A DNA stretch of 64,000 nucleotides, from NCBI RefSeq assembly GCF_042477335.2, contig NC_091262.1, positions 44,365,001 to 44,429,000 of the forward strand, read 5' to 3'. Made by a program: the position numbers and the translations under genes. The stretch is from Ovis canadensis. Taxonomy: Eukaryota; Chordata; Mammalia; Artiodactyla; Bovidae. How positions within the stretch are numbered: the first letter of the stretch is position 1; every line of letters starts with the position of its first letter. Under the pieces are notes generated by a model that searched no databases, had not been told where the DNA came from, and saw only the letters and a list, made by a program, of their open reading frames with translations. Positions 47,060-58,575 of this stretch are shown piece after piece.

Positions 47060-48430
47060 AGGTCCCAGACTTCTTTATGGAAGAACATAGTGATGACTGA
47101 TGTGGGGATTAAAATCAAGAGCATCAGTGAACTTCACCTTCCCTTCAACAAGTTCCCCCAAACTCCCTGCCCCCAAACCCTTTGTGTTCCCAGTTCCTCT
47201 CTTAGTGAATGAAGAACTTAATCCCCCACCCCCCAGTACAAACCCACAGGATTCTCTCCCTAGCTCTCCTGTTCCTTTGCCCCCCATTCCTAGGAAGGGC
47301 AGGTCCTGTGGTTTGAATGCACGGGAGAGCCCAGAGCAGTGACAGACTCCTGGGGGAAAGGCCTCACCTTCAGGGAATGGGACTAAGGAGTACAGACAAG
47401 TGAAGTGAGGGCCCCCATATCCTGGGGTACCAAAATGGGGCCCTGCACCACAGGAAAAGGTATTGGTCCCCCTGAGAAAAGAGACCTCAAGGATTTTGCA
47501 GCAACCTCAAAATCCTCTCCTTGGGAATGAACAGTCATTGCTTGATTGTTAGCCGTTCTGGCGATGGTTGCAGAACCACATCCTTCTCAAGCCCAAAATG
47601 CTGGGCCACTAGGCTGCTGCAGGGTGGGCTTCAGGCACTGCAGGAAGCCTCTGTTCTTCCTGTTGCTGTCCAGGTTGCCTCTCACTCAACGCTCCATACT
47701 CATCTGCTTTCTCTTCCAGGCCTGCATGGGGCTTTCTGCCTTGCGTATCTCCTGCAGATTCTCATTCTTGTCAGTTTCCTCTACCCACCTCTGCAGCAGG
47801 GGCCACAGCTTATACATGTCCTTGAAACTGAGCCTCAAAGCCTCAAAACGGTAGATAGTAATTTAGCTGAACACATTCCCAAAGAGAACCCCTAGGGTGA
47901 GCCCCACAGCAGCCTGAGTAGATTCCAGGGTGATCCTCTTCTGCTTTACGAGCTTGGCAGATTGTTCGGGGGTTTTCTGAAGAGCTTTGATGTCCTGGGA
48001 CTCCTTGGGGTTCAGCTCCAGCTTCCTGTGCAGCTTCACGGCGCCAGCGGGGGCGGTGCAGGGCTCCGGAGAGGCTCCCTCGGAGCTGGGGTTGCTCTCC
48101 GTCCCAGCTCCTGTCTCGCCCTCAGGCTGAGGGGTCTCTGGGCCACCTTGGGGCACCAGCTCCACTCCAACCTGAGGGGCACAGGCAGTTCCTCCACAGA
48201 AGTCATAGGCCGAGAGCACAGAGTAAGCCCCCACACCTGAGCACCAGGCCCAACCCCCAGCCCCATCTCCCACCCAAGGAAGCCCCTGGAAGCTCATCCA
48301 GGTTCCTAGCCTGGCTTCAGCCCTCTCAGCCTGTCGCCTCCACCATGTGCTGGGGTAAGAAGGTAAAGTCAGAAGCCAGGTGTCCTGCTGTGGGGGAGGA
48401 ATGTGCCCCAAGCCTAGGGCCTAGGAAAAT
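47060..48430 (-). pseudogene. POU5F1: Processed POU5F1 (OCT4) pseudogene
   Basis: Read on the - strand, the sequence follows POU5F1 mRNA from the 5' leader through the coding region to the 3' UTR with no introns, so it is a retrocopy. Matches run in order. The N-terminal region has RTWMSFQG-like and PQPEGE-like blocks (48290-48120). The POU-specific domain follows (about 48010-47740; [22 protein letters not shown]). The homeodomain is degraded (about 47700-47550). The C-terminal part shows GTPGYGG- and PFPEGE-like blocks (about 47440-47370), and 3' UTR similarity runs to about 47060. Breaks are clear: the start codon position (48391-48389) reads ACA; an in-frame TAA is at 47865-47863 just after the VFS motif; a TGA and frameshifts lie in the homeodomain; and about 9-11 nt are missing in the DNA-recognition helix. 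The remaining 182-codon open frame (48411-47863) uses a chance upstream ATG. A functional product is very unlikely. Confidence 0.93.
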
Positions 48431-48555
48431 GAGAGCTCTTCAAGGGACTACAAAATAGTGTTTATAATTTAATGATACCAAACGGCTTCTCAATGGGGGG
48501 AAAAATAAGACAGTATAACAATAACTGACATTTAATAAGGGTTTACTCTGTCCCA

Positions 48556-48769
48556 AGGCATCCCAGGTGGTCCTAGTGGTAAAGAACCCTCCTGCCAATG
48601 CAGGAGACTTGAGACTTGGGTTCGATCCTGAGTCTGGAAGATCCCGTGAAGAAGGGAATGGCAACCTACTCCAGTATTCTTGCCTGGAAAATCCCATGGA
48701 CAGAGGAGCCTGGAGGGCTATAGTCCACGGGGTCACGAAGAGTCAGACACAACTGAAGTGATTGACAGG
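48556..48769 (+). mobile_element. Bov-tA SINE
   Basis: Head ggtggtcctagtggtaaaga, intact B box ggttcgatcc and end gtcagacacaactgaagtg. It is inserted next to a MIR. tcccaag flanks it on both sides (48551 and 48780). Confidence 0.9.
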
Positions 48770-48774
48770 ACACA

Positions 48775-48958
48775 CGCTATCCCAAGTTCTGTGCTAAGCA
48801 CTTTTCAGGCAGTATCACTTTTAATCCAAAAATAAACTAATCAAGTTGGTACAATTTTTATCCCCATTTTACAGATGATAAAACTGAGGCTCAGAGAGGT
48901 TAAATAACTTTACCCCAAATGGATAAAAGTTGGTAGTGGGTTTGAACCCAGGCCTTCT
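48775..48958 (-). repeat. MIR relic
   Basis: tgtgctaagcacttttcagg, tccccattttacagatgata, aactgaggctcagagaggtt and tttgaacccaggccttct. Confidence 0.8.
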
Positions 48959-49757
48959 ATCTAAAGAAAAAAAAGCAGACAAAGAGAAGTGGGAAGCCAG
49001 TGACAGAGCAGTGGGTGTGTTCCTCTAGTCTCCAGTTTCTTAGAGCTGTCATCACCTCACATAGCAAGGGCTCCTGGGGACCTTTCAGAAGGAAAGCTCA
49101 ACCTGCTGCCCAGCCCCGGGCTGCCGGGCTGCTGGCCAGATTCCCTCCCTCCCACAGTATATTTCCTTTGCCTCCATCGATAGGTATCTAGTTTCACCAA
49201 AGGTTCCAAGCCCCTGGATCTGGTTTTAATCAGGAGCTAGAGCTGAGCCCTGGAGCAGTGGCCTGGCAGTCCTCAGTGAGGCCCGGATGGAGCCCAGCCA
49301 CCTTCTCTTCCTCAGAGGCCTCCTGGAGAAGGGTGCTAGATTTCCGGAGCCCCTGCCTTGGGTGGTGGCCCTGTGGATGCACCATTCAAGGCCCCTTCCT
49401 TTGGGCAAGGTTTGCAGGGGCTAGGAGAGGGGAGATAGAAGATGCATGGATCAGGCCAACAGTCATTTTATAACCGAAGTGCCAGACTTGCATTCCCCTG
49501 TAATTGGCTGCTGCAGCCACAGGTAAGAGAGAGGCTAGGCAGCAAGGAGGATTGTTCTGGTCTCTTCCCATCCACTGAACAGATCGCACCTTTGCAGCCC
49601 TCCTGCCAGCCAGAGAGGGGAGCTCACACCCACTCCCTGTTTTCCTGGAGCCCGTCTTTGGCCAGGTGAGGAGATACGGATAAGGAAACACAACTGTTCA
49701 ACTGTATGACCCTGAACTGAGGCAGAAGCTATGATTCTGACAGCCTGTGGGGAATTC

Positions 49758-49897
49758 AGGTTGGGAAGATCCCCTGGAGTAGGAAATGGCAGCCCACTCC
49801 AGTATTCTTGCCTATAGAATCCCATGGACAAAGGAGCCTGATGGGTTACAGTCCATGGGGTGGCAGAGTCGGACATGACTGAAGCAGCTTAGCACAC
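49758..49897 (+). mobile_element. Bov-A monomer / headless Bov-tA
   Basis: Begins ggttgggaagatcccctgga and ends ggacatgactgaagcagctt. The tRNA head is missing. Confidence 0.87.
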
Positions 49898-50474
49898 ATG
49901 GGAAACTCATGATTCATCACAGTCAGTTCAGGGGGGAGAAGGCATTTGAACAAGGACATGAAGAAGGAGGAGGGATTTTCCAGGCAGTATTGAAACACTG
50001 GGAAATGGAGAGTGTGTGGTCGACTTTGCAAAGCCTGGCAGTAGCCCACATATCCACTTTTGTGTGAATTAGAAAAAGAAATGTTCTGGGCAAATACAGA
50101 AGGCACTCCATCCTCCCTTGCAGAGTGCACAAACTGGGCAACTGTTTAGTGGCCCTGGGACCATAGCAGCTAAATTTTGCCTGCCCTTCACATTTTCCTT
50201 TTCCATTCTAGTTAAACAAACCTTATTTTTTGAAATGAAGTGATTCTATGTGGTTACTGCAGGGGTAACCTTTAACCCCTACTTAGCTTGATTCAGTCAT
50301 AGTCAGAATACTACATGTTCTTGGCCCCAGTGATTGATTCTGGGAAGGGGCATGTGATCGGAGCTGGGCCAATCAGAACCCTCTTTGGGAAGGAAGGGCC
50401 CCCAGGGAAGAGGAACCGTCTTTTGGTTGGGTTTTCTGGCTCTCAGAATTTGTTAAGCGGACAGCTTTCAAGCC

Positions 50475-50742
50475 CGGAGAAGGCAATGGCACCCCACTCC
50501 AGTACTCTTGCCTGGAAAATCCCATGGACGGAGGAGCCTAGTAGGCTGCAGTCCATGGGGTCGCAAAGAGTCGAGCACGACTGAGAGACTTCACTTTCAC
50601 TTTCATGCATTGGAGAAGGAAATGGCAACCCACTCCAGTATTCTTGCCAGGAGAATCCCAGGGATGGGGGAGCCTGGTGGGCTGCCGTCTATGGGGCCGC
50701 ACAGAGTCGGACATGACTGAAGCGACTTAGCAGCAGCAGCAG
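50475..50742 (+). mobile_element. Bov-A2 SINE with 12-bp target duplication
   Basis: Dimeric BovA with the ttcactttcactttcatgca linker and cagcagcagcag end. agctttcaagcc occurs at 50463-50474 and 50743-50754. Confidence 0.95.
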
Positions 50743-51369
50743 AGCTTTCAAGCCAATAGTCATTACTTTTGTGGAGATGCTGCCTGAAAATGGTCAACAC
50801 AGAAAAACGTACAGCTAAGAAGCTTAGAGGAAGAGATAGAATTCTGATACTGTTTAAACTCCATAGTTCACTTCTAGAACATTTTAGTTACAAGAACCAG
50901 TAATTTCCCCTTTTTGTTTAATCTAGTCTGAGTTTTTATGCCTGCAATCAAAAGGAATAACCATTATGGAAAGAATTGCTGGGATTCAAGCCAACAGACA
51001 CAGAGCCTTCAGTGCTGTAAGAAACCAAACCAAGAAAGCTTTGGCTGAGGTGCAAGGGCTTCTAAATCAAGAGCTGAAGATGAGAACACATGTGTGGGGA
51101 ATGGAGACTGTATTCAAGCCTCTTCCAGGTGGCATCTCCCTGCGTGCTCACAACAGCCTGGGGAGCCAGGTGGGACCACTGGGATGTAGATATGCCATTT
51201 AAATCCCTGACTGAGATGAGCTCTCAGTTCGGGAGCTGGTGTCTGAACTCTGGGGCACAGTGGACCCTGGCAGTCTGGGGAGGACCAGCAGAGAATAACC
51301 ACTTGGTGAGAGACAGGCAGGGTCTCTTGCTGAGCCCCTAGGAAATCTGATTTATTTCATGTAATACAA

Positions 51370-51510
51370 CCCACTCTTGTGTCCCTGGGCCTTTGCATAT
51401 GCTCATATCTCAGTCTGGGACACCCTCCCCACTTTGTCCGTCTGGCGAATTTCTACTCTGCCTTTAAAATTTAGCTCAGCGTGTCTCTTCCAGAAGACCT
51501 TCTGTAGCAG
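51370..51510 (+). mobile_element. L2 3'-region fragment
   Basis: Contains gggcctttgcatatgctcat, gtctgggacaccctccccac and tccagaagaccttctgtagc. Confidence 0.55.
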
Positions 51511-52802
51511 TTTGAAATACAGCTGCAAAAAAAATTTTTTTTGCTTCTCCTCCCATGAAGAAGTGGATTCTATGACCCATCTTATGACTGCTTGACCCAT
51601 AGAACATGTTGGGAGTAATACTGCATTCCTTTTGAGGCTAGGTCATAAAAGTCTATGAAGCTTCCAGCTTGTTCACTGAGAACACTCACTCTGAAATCCC
51701 TGAGACACCATGTAAAAAGCTCAACTATCCTGAGACCACCATGCTGGAGAAGCCACAAGTAGGTACTCTGGTCAACAGTGCCAGCTGAGCCCATTCTTCA
51801 GCCAGCCCAGCCCCGACACCCAATCTTCAGGTCCACGTCCAGCCTGTAGAGTCACCCCAGCTGAAGCCCAAGGTATCATAGAACAGGGAAATGCTAGCCT
51901 CATAGCACCCTGTCCAAATTCCTGACCTCTATAATCTGTAAATGTGTGTGGATTTTTGTGCCACTAAGTTTTAGAGTGGTTTGTTTTGGAGCAAGAAATC
52001 ACTGGAACACCACCCTTGACTCTTCTGAGAGAACTTCAATGCTTCTTCCCTTATTTGTTTTATTTTTTTTCCAGAGTTCCTCGTACATTGCTCTAACAGA
52101 GCACTGGCCACCCTGGGCTGTAGCTGTCTCATTAATGCCTGTCTCTTCTGCTAGTCCTGGGGACTTAGGGGACCAGGGGCTGTATCTCCTTCACCTCCAA
52201 TTTCCATGCCCAGGAGCTGCACAGAGCAGACATTAGCAGATGAGAGAGAGAATGAGGATGGCTCAGGGAAGCTGACAGCAGGTCCAACTGTTACAGGCAA
52301 CAAGGGAAGTCTAGCCAAGTGAGCAGCTGCAGTATGCTATGGGAGCTGACACAGTAGAGGTAACACTCCAGGTGGGAGGTCACAGCGAGGCCCATAGCGA
52401 GGATGATCTGAAATTAAGCCACCAAGGTAAGTAGCAGCCTCAGGCTCCTTCCATTGGTACCAACCATTGACAACCTCAGTCTCAGAGGCTGGAGAGAGGC
52501 TGAGCCCACAGTGAGAGCTGGGCTCCATCATAAAGAAAGGAGAGCTCTGGGGCCAGGAGCCAGGCCTGGGACATTCGCCAGGGAGACTTGTCTTAGAAGC
52601 ACAGGTATAAGCCATCTCATTCAGCAATAGATCCGGTTGCTTATTTAGATCATCATGATGGGGGCGGGGGTGGGGGAAGAGGGGCAGATATGGGGGAGCT
52701 GAGCAGAGTCCCAGATGTGCTAATGCAAGTCCATCTGCCAGAGAACCCACTTAGCCCTGCCTTTGAGGAGTTGGAGGCTCAAGATGACAGAGCATTTTCA
52801 TC

Positions 52803-53070
52803 TTTTTTTTTTTTTTTTGGAAAATTGTTCAGAATTTATTTGGGAACACAGTCCTGGAAATGTTAATAACAGGGGAAGTTAACCCAACTTTTGCACTCGC
52901 TGTCTTGAGTTAGGATGGCAAGCCAAGCGAATCTGGATCTGGGTTTCAGGGCAGAAGTATCCAGGATGCAGAGCCTAGCTCCCAGGCCTGCCCAGGGATT
53001 TTGGCAAAACCCGAGGCTTCTGGAGGAAGGGCAGTGTTCTTGTCTGAGCCTCAAGCAATCTGTGAGGTTT
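52803..53070 (-). pseudogene. Unidentified retro-insert with poly(A) tail
   Basis: On the - strand the sequence ends with AATAAA (52840-52835), a short spacer and a 16-base A tail (52818-52803). This is the form of a processed transcript 3' end. The body upstream (to about 53070) is not a repeat I recognise; its short open frame (53054-52863) has no family features. It may be a 3' UTR retrocopy. The far end is uncertain. Confidence 0.5.
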
Positions 53071-53237
53071 CAGGACAAGCTAAAGAGAAGGAAGAAGGGC
53101 ACTCATATTTGTTGAGACATATGTGGCAGAAGCATTACTGTCTTTGGCAAACCTCATCAAAACCTTTTAGATGTGTGTTAGTGGTCCCATCTTATAGCCA
53201 AGAAAATGAAGATTCAGAGAGCTTTAGTGAGAAATTG

Positions 53238-53587
53238 CTATTGTGGTGCTGGAGAAGACTCTTGAGAGTCCCTTGGACTACAAGGAGATCAAACCAATCA
53301 ATCCTAGAGGAAATCAATCCTGAATACTCATTAGAAGGACTGATGCTGAAGTTCCATCTGATGTGAAGAGCCAACTCATTAGAAAAGACCCTGATGCTGG
53401 GAGAGATTGAAGGAGAAAGGAGAAGAGGGCAGCAGAGGATGAGACGGTTGGATGGCATCACCAATTCAATGGACATGAACTTGGGCAAACTCCAGGAGAC
53501 AGTGAAAGTCTGGGAAGCCTGGCATGTAGCAGTTTATGGGGTCTGCAGAGAGTCGGGCTGCAAAGAGTCGGACTGAGCAACAACAAA
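53238..53587 (+). mobile_element. BovB LINE 3' fragment
   Basis: Contains tgctggagaagactcttgag and the downstream C-terminal coding segment up to gactgagcaacaacaaa. There is an internal deletion near 53352. Confidence 0.87.
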
Positions 53588-55323
53588 ACGGTCAAGGGAG
53601 GCAGCAGAGAAGGACACAGACCCTGGGCCGACATCTCTGTGACCTCCCTGGTAGCCTTGGAGTTCCTGTCCTTCAGTGAGAGGGCTGGACTCATGATCCC
53701 ACCCAGAATCAGGTTGCATCCTGCCTCTGCCCCACTCAAGCAGTGTGACCTCGGGCGTCACTTGCACTTTGCGTGCTTCTGCTTTCCCGTCACAGAGTTC
53801 AACAAGGGTAAATTTTCAGAGAAGAAGGGGCCCCTCCCTTCTTCCCTTGCCCTTCTTTATGGGGTATTGGATGTAGAATGTGACATCCATCAAGGGCAGA
53901 GCCCAAGAGCACAGGGACCTGTGCCATCCCCCCGTGGGCATCTGGGGCTTTGGAGGCATGTGTGCTGTTTCCTGGGGGAGGGTGAGAGCCCCACTGTGGA
54001 GCAGCCGCCGCTGCCAGGAGGTGGTAAGCCCGGTGCTCTGGCAGGCAGGCGCGGCTCTAAGCCGTGAGCTGAGGTCTTCCGGCTGGCAGTTTTCTAAGTG
54101 GCTACAGCTGTGGTGTGAGATCACGCAGCCGGCCAGCTGCTGATGAGAGGGAAAGATATTCCGCACATCTCTTTGCTCTCCCCACCACTCTGCCTCCGCC
54201 CAGGGCCATGCTTCTTCCTCTCAGGGATGGGGCCGTGAAAGGAGGGATTGGAAGAGGACACTTGTAAGAAAGACCCACAGAAAAAGAGCTATGCTTTCTT
54301 GGTAGGGGGTGGGTGGTATAATCACAGGAGATTTAGGGGGAGATTTTGCTGGCACTATTTTTCCAGGACTTTTTTCAATGAAAAAATTTAACAGCCTTGC
54401 CCTTTCTGATGTACAAAATATTCCCTGTGCCTCCAGGGAATGTCAGGCAGGCATCTTGTTTCAAAAAGGCAATGCGAGCACATGGTACAAAATTGAAAAG
54501 TACCAGGGGAACTTAATATAAAGTTTCCCTCCCAATCCCCAGCAACTAGAGGCCATGCTGTTACTACTTCTTATGTGCATTTTATAAGCACGTACTCCTG
54601 TGGCTCAGATGGTAAAGGATTCGCCTGCCATGCGGGAGACCTGGATTTGATCCCTGGAGAAGGGAACAGCTTCCCACTCCAGTATTCTTGCCTGGAGAAT
54701 CCCATGGACAGAGAGGCTGGGCAGGCTACAGTCTGTGGGGTCTCAAAGAGTTGGACACAATTGAGCGACTAACACTTTGATCTTCATCGTGTTCATCCGT
54801 TGTTACGCTAGCCTGCAAGTCCAAATCTCGCCTCCCCTGCTCTTCTCTGTACCGGAAGACACTGTTCCTCACAGGCTACTGTTTCTAAGATCCTGGGTCG
54901 GCTGTCTTCAGGTTGAGCACAAGTTGAGGGCAGGCACCCAGCAGGAAATAAAGGGCAGACGGGAGAGAAAAAAGGTCCTCTGTTCCCCTCCTTCTCTGCC
55001 GTGTGTGGACTCTCAGCAGCAGCTGTGTCTCTTCCATGGATGAAGGGTGCATCTGCCAGAGTTCCAGACCCACTGGGACTCCAGCTCTTCCAGCCCAGGA
55101 ACAGCCTCATCCCTTGGTCCTTCCAGGGGACAGGTCCAGCGGCTTCTTTGAGTTGATAGTTTCTGAGCTGCCTTGCCTTCCCCTATGTGGCTTCTCAGCT
55201 CTTACATCATTTGTCTAGTCAATTCCCTGGCTTAAATTCTCTCTGTCTGAGAAATCTTTGGTGGTTTGTTTTTCTAATTGGACAGATTGATTCCCTCATT
55301 AAAATGAAAAACTCTTGGGCAAC
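53588..55323. other. Intergenic, no gene seen
   Basis: Unique sequence apart from the Bov-tA at 54596 and a weak MIR-like stretch near 53720-53800. Confidence 0.5.
54596..54775 (+). mobile_element. Bov-tA SINE with internal deletion
   Basis: Head tggctcagatggtaaaggat. The segment between the tRNA-like head and the gaagggaacagc body is shortened. The end is ttggacacaattgagcgact. Confidence 0.9.
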
Positions 55324-55333
55324 TGAGAACTCA

Positions 55334-55549
55334 GGCGTATATGCTCAGCCGCTCAGTTGCATCTGACTCTTTGCAACCCCAGGACTGTAGCCCACCAGGC
55401 TACTCTGTCCATGAAATTTTCCAGGCAAGAATACTGGAGTGGATTGCCGTTTCCTGCTCTCCTCCAGGGGATATTCCCGACCCAGGGGTTGAACCCACCT
55501 CTCCTGCACTGGCAGGCAGATTCTTTACCACTGTGCCACTAGGGAAGCC
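55334..55549 (-). mobile_element. Bov-tA SINE with 10-bp target duplication
   Basis: Inverted Bov-tA. tgagaactca occurs at 55324-55333 and at 55550-55559. The BovB at 55561 follows directly. Confidence 0.93.
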
Positions 55550-55560
55550 TGAGAACTCAT

Positions 55561-56456
55561 CAGTTCAGTTCAGTTGCTCAGTCGTGTCCGACTCTTTGCA
55601 ACCCCATGAATTGCAGCAAGCCAGGCCTCCCTGTCCATCACCAACTCCCGGAGTTCACTCAGACTCATGTCCATCGAGTCTGTGATGCCATCCAGTCATC
55701 TCATCCTATGTTGTCCCCTTCTCCTCCTGCCCCCAATCCCTCTCAGCATCAGAGTCTTTTCCAATGAGTCAACTCTTCGCATCAGGTGGCCAAAGTACTG
55801 GAGTTTCAGCTTTAGCATCATCCTTCCAAAGAAATCCCAGGGCTGATCTCCTTCAGAATGGACTGGTTGGATCTCCTTGCAGTCCAAGGGACTCAAGAGT
55901 CTTCTCCAACACCACAGTTCAAAAGCATCAATTCTTTGGCGCTCAGCCTTCTTTATAGTCCAACTCTCACATCCATACATGACTACTGGAAAAACCATAG
56001 CCTTGACTAGACGGACCTTTTTTGGAAAGTAATGTCTGCTTCTGAATATGCTATCTAGGTTGGTCATAACTTTTCTTCCAAGGAGTAAGCGTCTTTTAAT
56101 TTCATGGCTACAGTCACCATCTGCAGTGATTTTGGAGCCCCCCAAAAATAAAGTCTGACACTGTTTCCACTGTTTCCCCATCTATTTTCCATGAAGAGAT
56201 GGGACCGGATGCCATGATCTTCGTTTTCTGAATGTGGAGCTTTAAGCCAACTTTTTCACTCTCCTCTTTCACTTTCATCAAGAGGCTTTTGAGTTCCTCT
56301 TCACTTTCTGCCATAGGGTGGTGTCATCTGCATATCTGAGGTTCTTGATATTTCTCCCAGCAATCTTGATTCCAGCTTGTGTTTCTTCCAGTCCAGCATT
56401 TCTCATGATGTACTCTGCATATAAGTTAAATAAGCAGGGTGACAATATACAGCCTA
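55561..56456 (-). mobile_element. BovB LINE 3' fragment, about 0.9 kb
   Basis: Runs from cagttcagttcagttgctca to gcagggtgacaatatacagc. The - strand shows the RT C-terminal part (RYADDTTL, MASGPISSW, DGDCSHEIKRRLL) with frameshifts. Confidence 0.9.
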
Positions 56457-56499
56457 TGGATCCACATAAATATTTCCCCTTTTTTCCCACCCCAAATTT

Positions 56500-56860
56500 G
56501 ACATTATATATGATTCTGCATCTTCCTTTTATTGTTATTTTTTGTTTACTAATATGTCTTGCAGTGTTGTTGTTGGGTTTTTTCATATGTATACATATAC
56601 AGAGCTATCTCTTTTTAAAATAGCAACATAGGATTCCTTTGTGCACATTACATTTATTCAACCAGTCTCTATTGAGCACTGAGGTTTTCCAGTTGTTTGT
56701 TACTATAAATAATTTCTTGGTGAATATCCTTTACATTTGTCACTACACCCATGTGGAGATCTATCTGCAGGATAAATACCTAGAAGTAGATACGCTGAGT
56801 AGGTTCCTTTATAATTTTGATAATATTGCCAACTTGCCCTGCAGAGAAGTTGTGCCAACT
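56500..56860 (-). mobile_element. Old L1M 3' fragment
   Basis: Contains catttattcaaccagtctct, attgagcactgaggttttcc, aattcttggtgaatatcc-like sequence and caggataaatacctagaagt, an inverted L1M order. Confidence 0.65.
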
Positions 56861-57114
56861 CAGTTCCCCATACAGCCTCCTGTACTGAAAGGTTTGTGAG
56901 ATCCTGGACTATAAGCGTCCTGAGGGCAAAAACTATGTCTCTTTTGCTCACTGATGGACCCCCAGGGCCCAGCGTAGTACAATTAGTAAATGGAAATTTG
57001 CCAATAGACTCAGCCAGATCAGCAGCCTCCTGGCCTTGAACAAGTCCCTTGGATGCCAGGATCTCAGAGTCCAGCCCCCACCCCCGCCGCCACCCTTCCA
57101 GTTCTGGGATCAAT

Positions 57115-57235
57115 GACTTCCAAACTGTGTAGAGCATCAGAATCATTGGAAGAGCTTTAAAAATGACAGGTCCTGATCCAGCTGCAGTGGGCCTTAGGTA
57201 GAGGCCCTGGCAGATTGTGAGCCGTCACCAGGTCC
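57115..57235 (+). mobile_element. MER5-like relic
   Basis: Contains tgacttccaaactgtgtaga, gcatcagaatcattggaaga and ttaaaaatgacaggtcctga. Confidence 0.55.
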
Positions 57236-57689
57236 CCTCAAGGATGGGTGGCTTCTGCTGGCAGGGAGCCCTCAGCCGCAGACGCCCTTTGGAAAATATC
57301 ATGGCTGCAAGAGCAGTCTTACCCAAGGTCTTATCCCTTTCCAGGAATGATTGCTTCTAATAACTAGTCAGCAGTCAGCTTGGGATCGACACCCCAACTC
57401 ATGGCAAATCTGAAGAGTCATCCCAGGCCCAGAACTTCACAAGGGGCAGGCCGAGACATCTATGGAGACTACATTTTTTCCCTCTGCCCAGTCCCTCTTC
57501 CTCACTCTCCCTTCCTCAGGTATGGATCCCAAAGTCACTTCCTTTTGAACTCTGAACTCTAAACCCCTTCTCAGAGTAAGCTTCCCAGAGAACCCAACTT
57601 GTGAATCTGTATTCTAACCCCTCTCCCTTGGTGATGTGACCTGTAACTTCTGTCCACTGTGAAGGTTACTTTGGATGTATGAGGTCTTA

Positions 57690-58165
57690 ATGCTTTTATT
57701 TTCTTGGTGCCATAGACCCCTTCTCAGCGTAATGTCTTTAAATACCTAAAATAAAATACATAGGATTGCAAATAAAATCAATTATATTGGAATATGGTAA
57801 ATCAAAATATTTTTTGAATTCTGAGATAGTCATGCATGTTTCTTTATTAAGCCATCCACTAGGACCTAGGAACGCATCCAACAACTACCCTGATTTTGAA
57901 GTAGTGAAGAGTACAAACTGTATCTTAAGATACCTGTGACCACTGTAATATGATATGAAAATATGGGTGATTTCTGTGGGGACAGAACTCCAAGTGCTGC
58001 TAATATTATTGGGGTTTGTTGCTTGCATTCACCATAGGGCGAAATGCTGAATTACATTTAGAGGTTAGGAAAACGAAGGTGTCATTTTTGTGTGTTTAAG
58101 TCTACAGACCCCTCTGAATTCTATCTGTAAGTCTGTGGTCCAGTGAGTGACCTGCTCCAGTGGGT
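57690..58165. mobile_element. Unassigned old interspersed repeat
   Basis: ccatagaccccttctcagcg opens and tctacagacccctctgaatt closes an AT-rich body. This layout resembles a short non-autonomous DNA transposon with related ends. The family is not assigned. Confidence 0.45.
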
Positions 58166-58177
58166 CCCTTGTCTAAT

Positions 58178-58575
58178 CATTGCAGCAGTTCCCAACCTTT
58201 TTGGCACCAGGGACTGGTTTTGTGGAAAAAAGTTTTTCCATGGACCAGGGGAAGAAGGGATGGTTTTGAGATAATTCAAGCACATTAAATTTATTGTGTA
58301 CTTTATTACATCAGCTCCACCTCAGATCATTGGGCTTCCCTGGTGGCTCAGTGGTAAAGAATCCACCTGCCAATGCAGGAGATGGGGGTTTGATCCCTGA
58401 GTCTGGAAGGTACCCTGGAGGAGGGCATGGCAACCCACTCCAGTATTCTTACCTGGAGAATCCCATGGACGGAGGAGCCCGGCAAGCTGCAGTCCATTGG
58501 TTCACAAAGAGTCAGACACAACTGAAATGACTGAGCACCTAGCACCTCAGATCCTGGAGGTTGGGGACCTCTGGA
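58178..58575. mobile_element. hAT-type MER relic split by a Bov-tA
   Basis: Left end gttcccaacctttttggcac and cagggactggttttgtgg; right end ggaggttggggacctctgg. The middle is deleted, and a Bov-tA sits at 58329-58542. Confidence 0.6.
58329..58542 (+). mobile_element. Bov-tA SINE with 11-bp target duplication
   Basis: Head gcttccctggtggctcagtg, body cactccagtattcttacctg and end gtcagacacaactgaaatga. cacctcagatc occurs at 58318-58328 and 58543-58553. Confidence 0.95.

Larger units (their letters stand above)
48959..52802. other. Intergenic gaps, no gene seen
   Basis: Bases 48959-49757, 49898-50462, 50755-51369 and 51511-52802 hold unique sequence. Short open frames such as 50966-51202 and 52750-52337 have no family features. 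Confidence 0.5.

Noticed and set aside
47863-48411. Intact 182-residue OCT4-like protein
   Set aside because: The frame starts at an upstream chance ATG, while the true start codon position is ACA. It stops inside the POU-specific domain and lacks the homeodomain.
58329-58400. tRNA-like A and B boxes (also at 39010, 48560, 26285)
   Set aside because: They are the tRNA-Glu-derived heads of Bov-tA and CHR SINEs, not tRNA genes. No complete cloverleaf is present.
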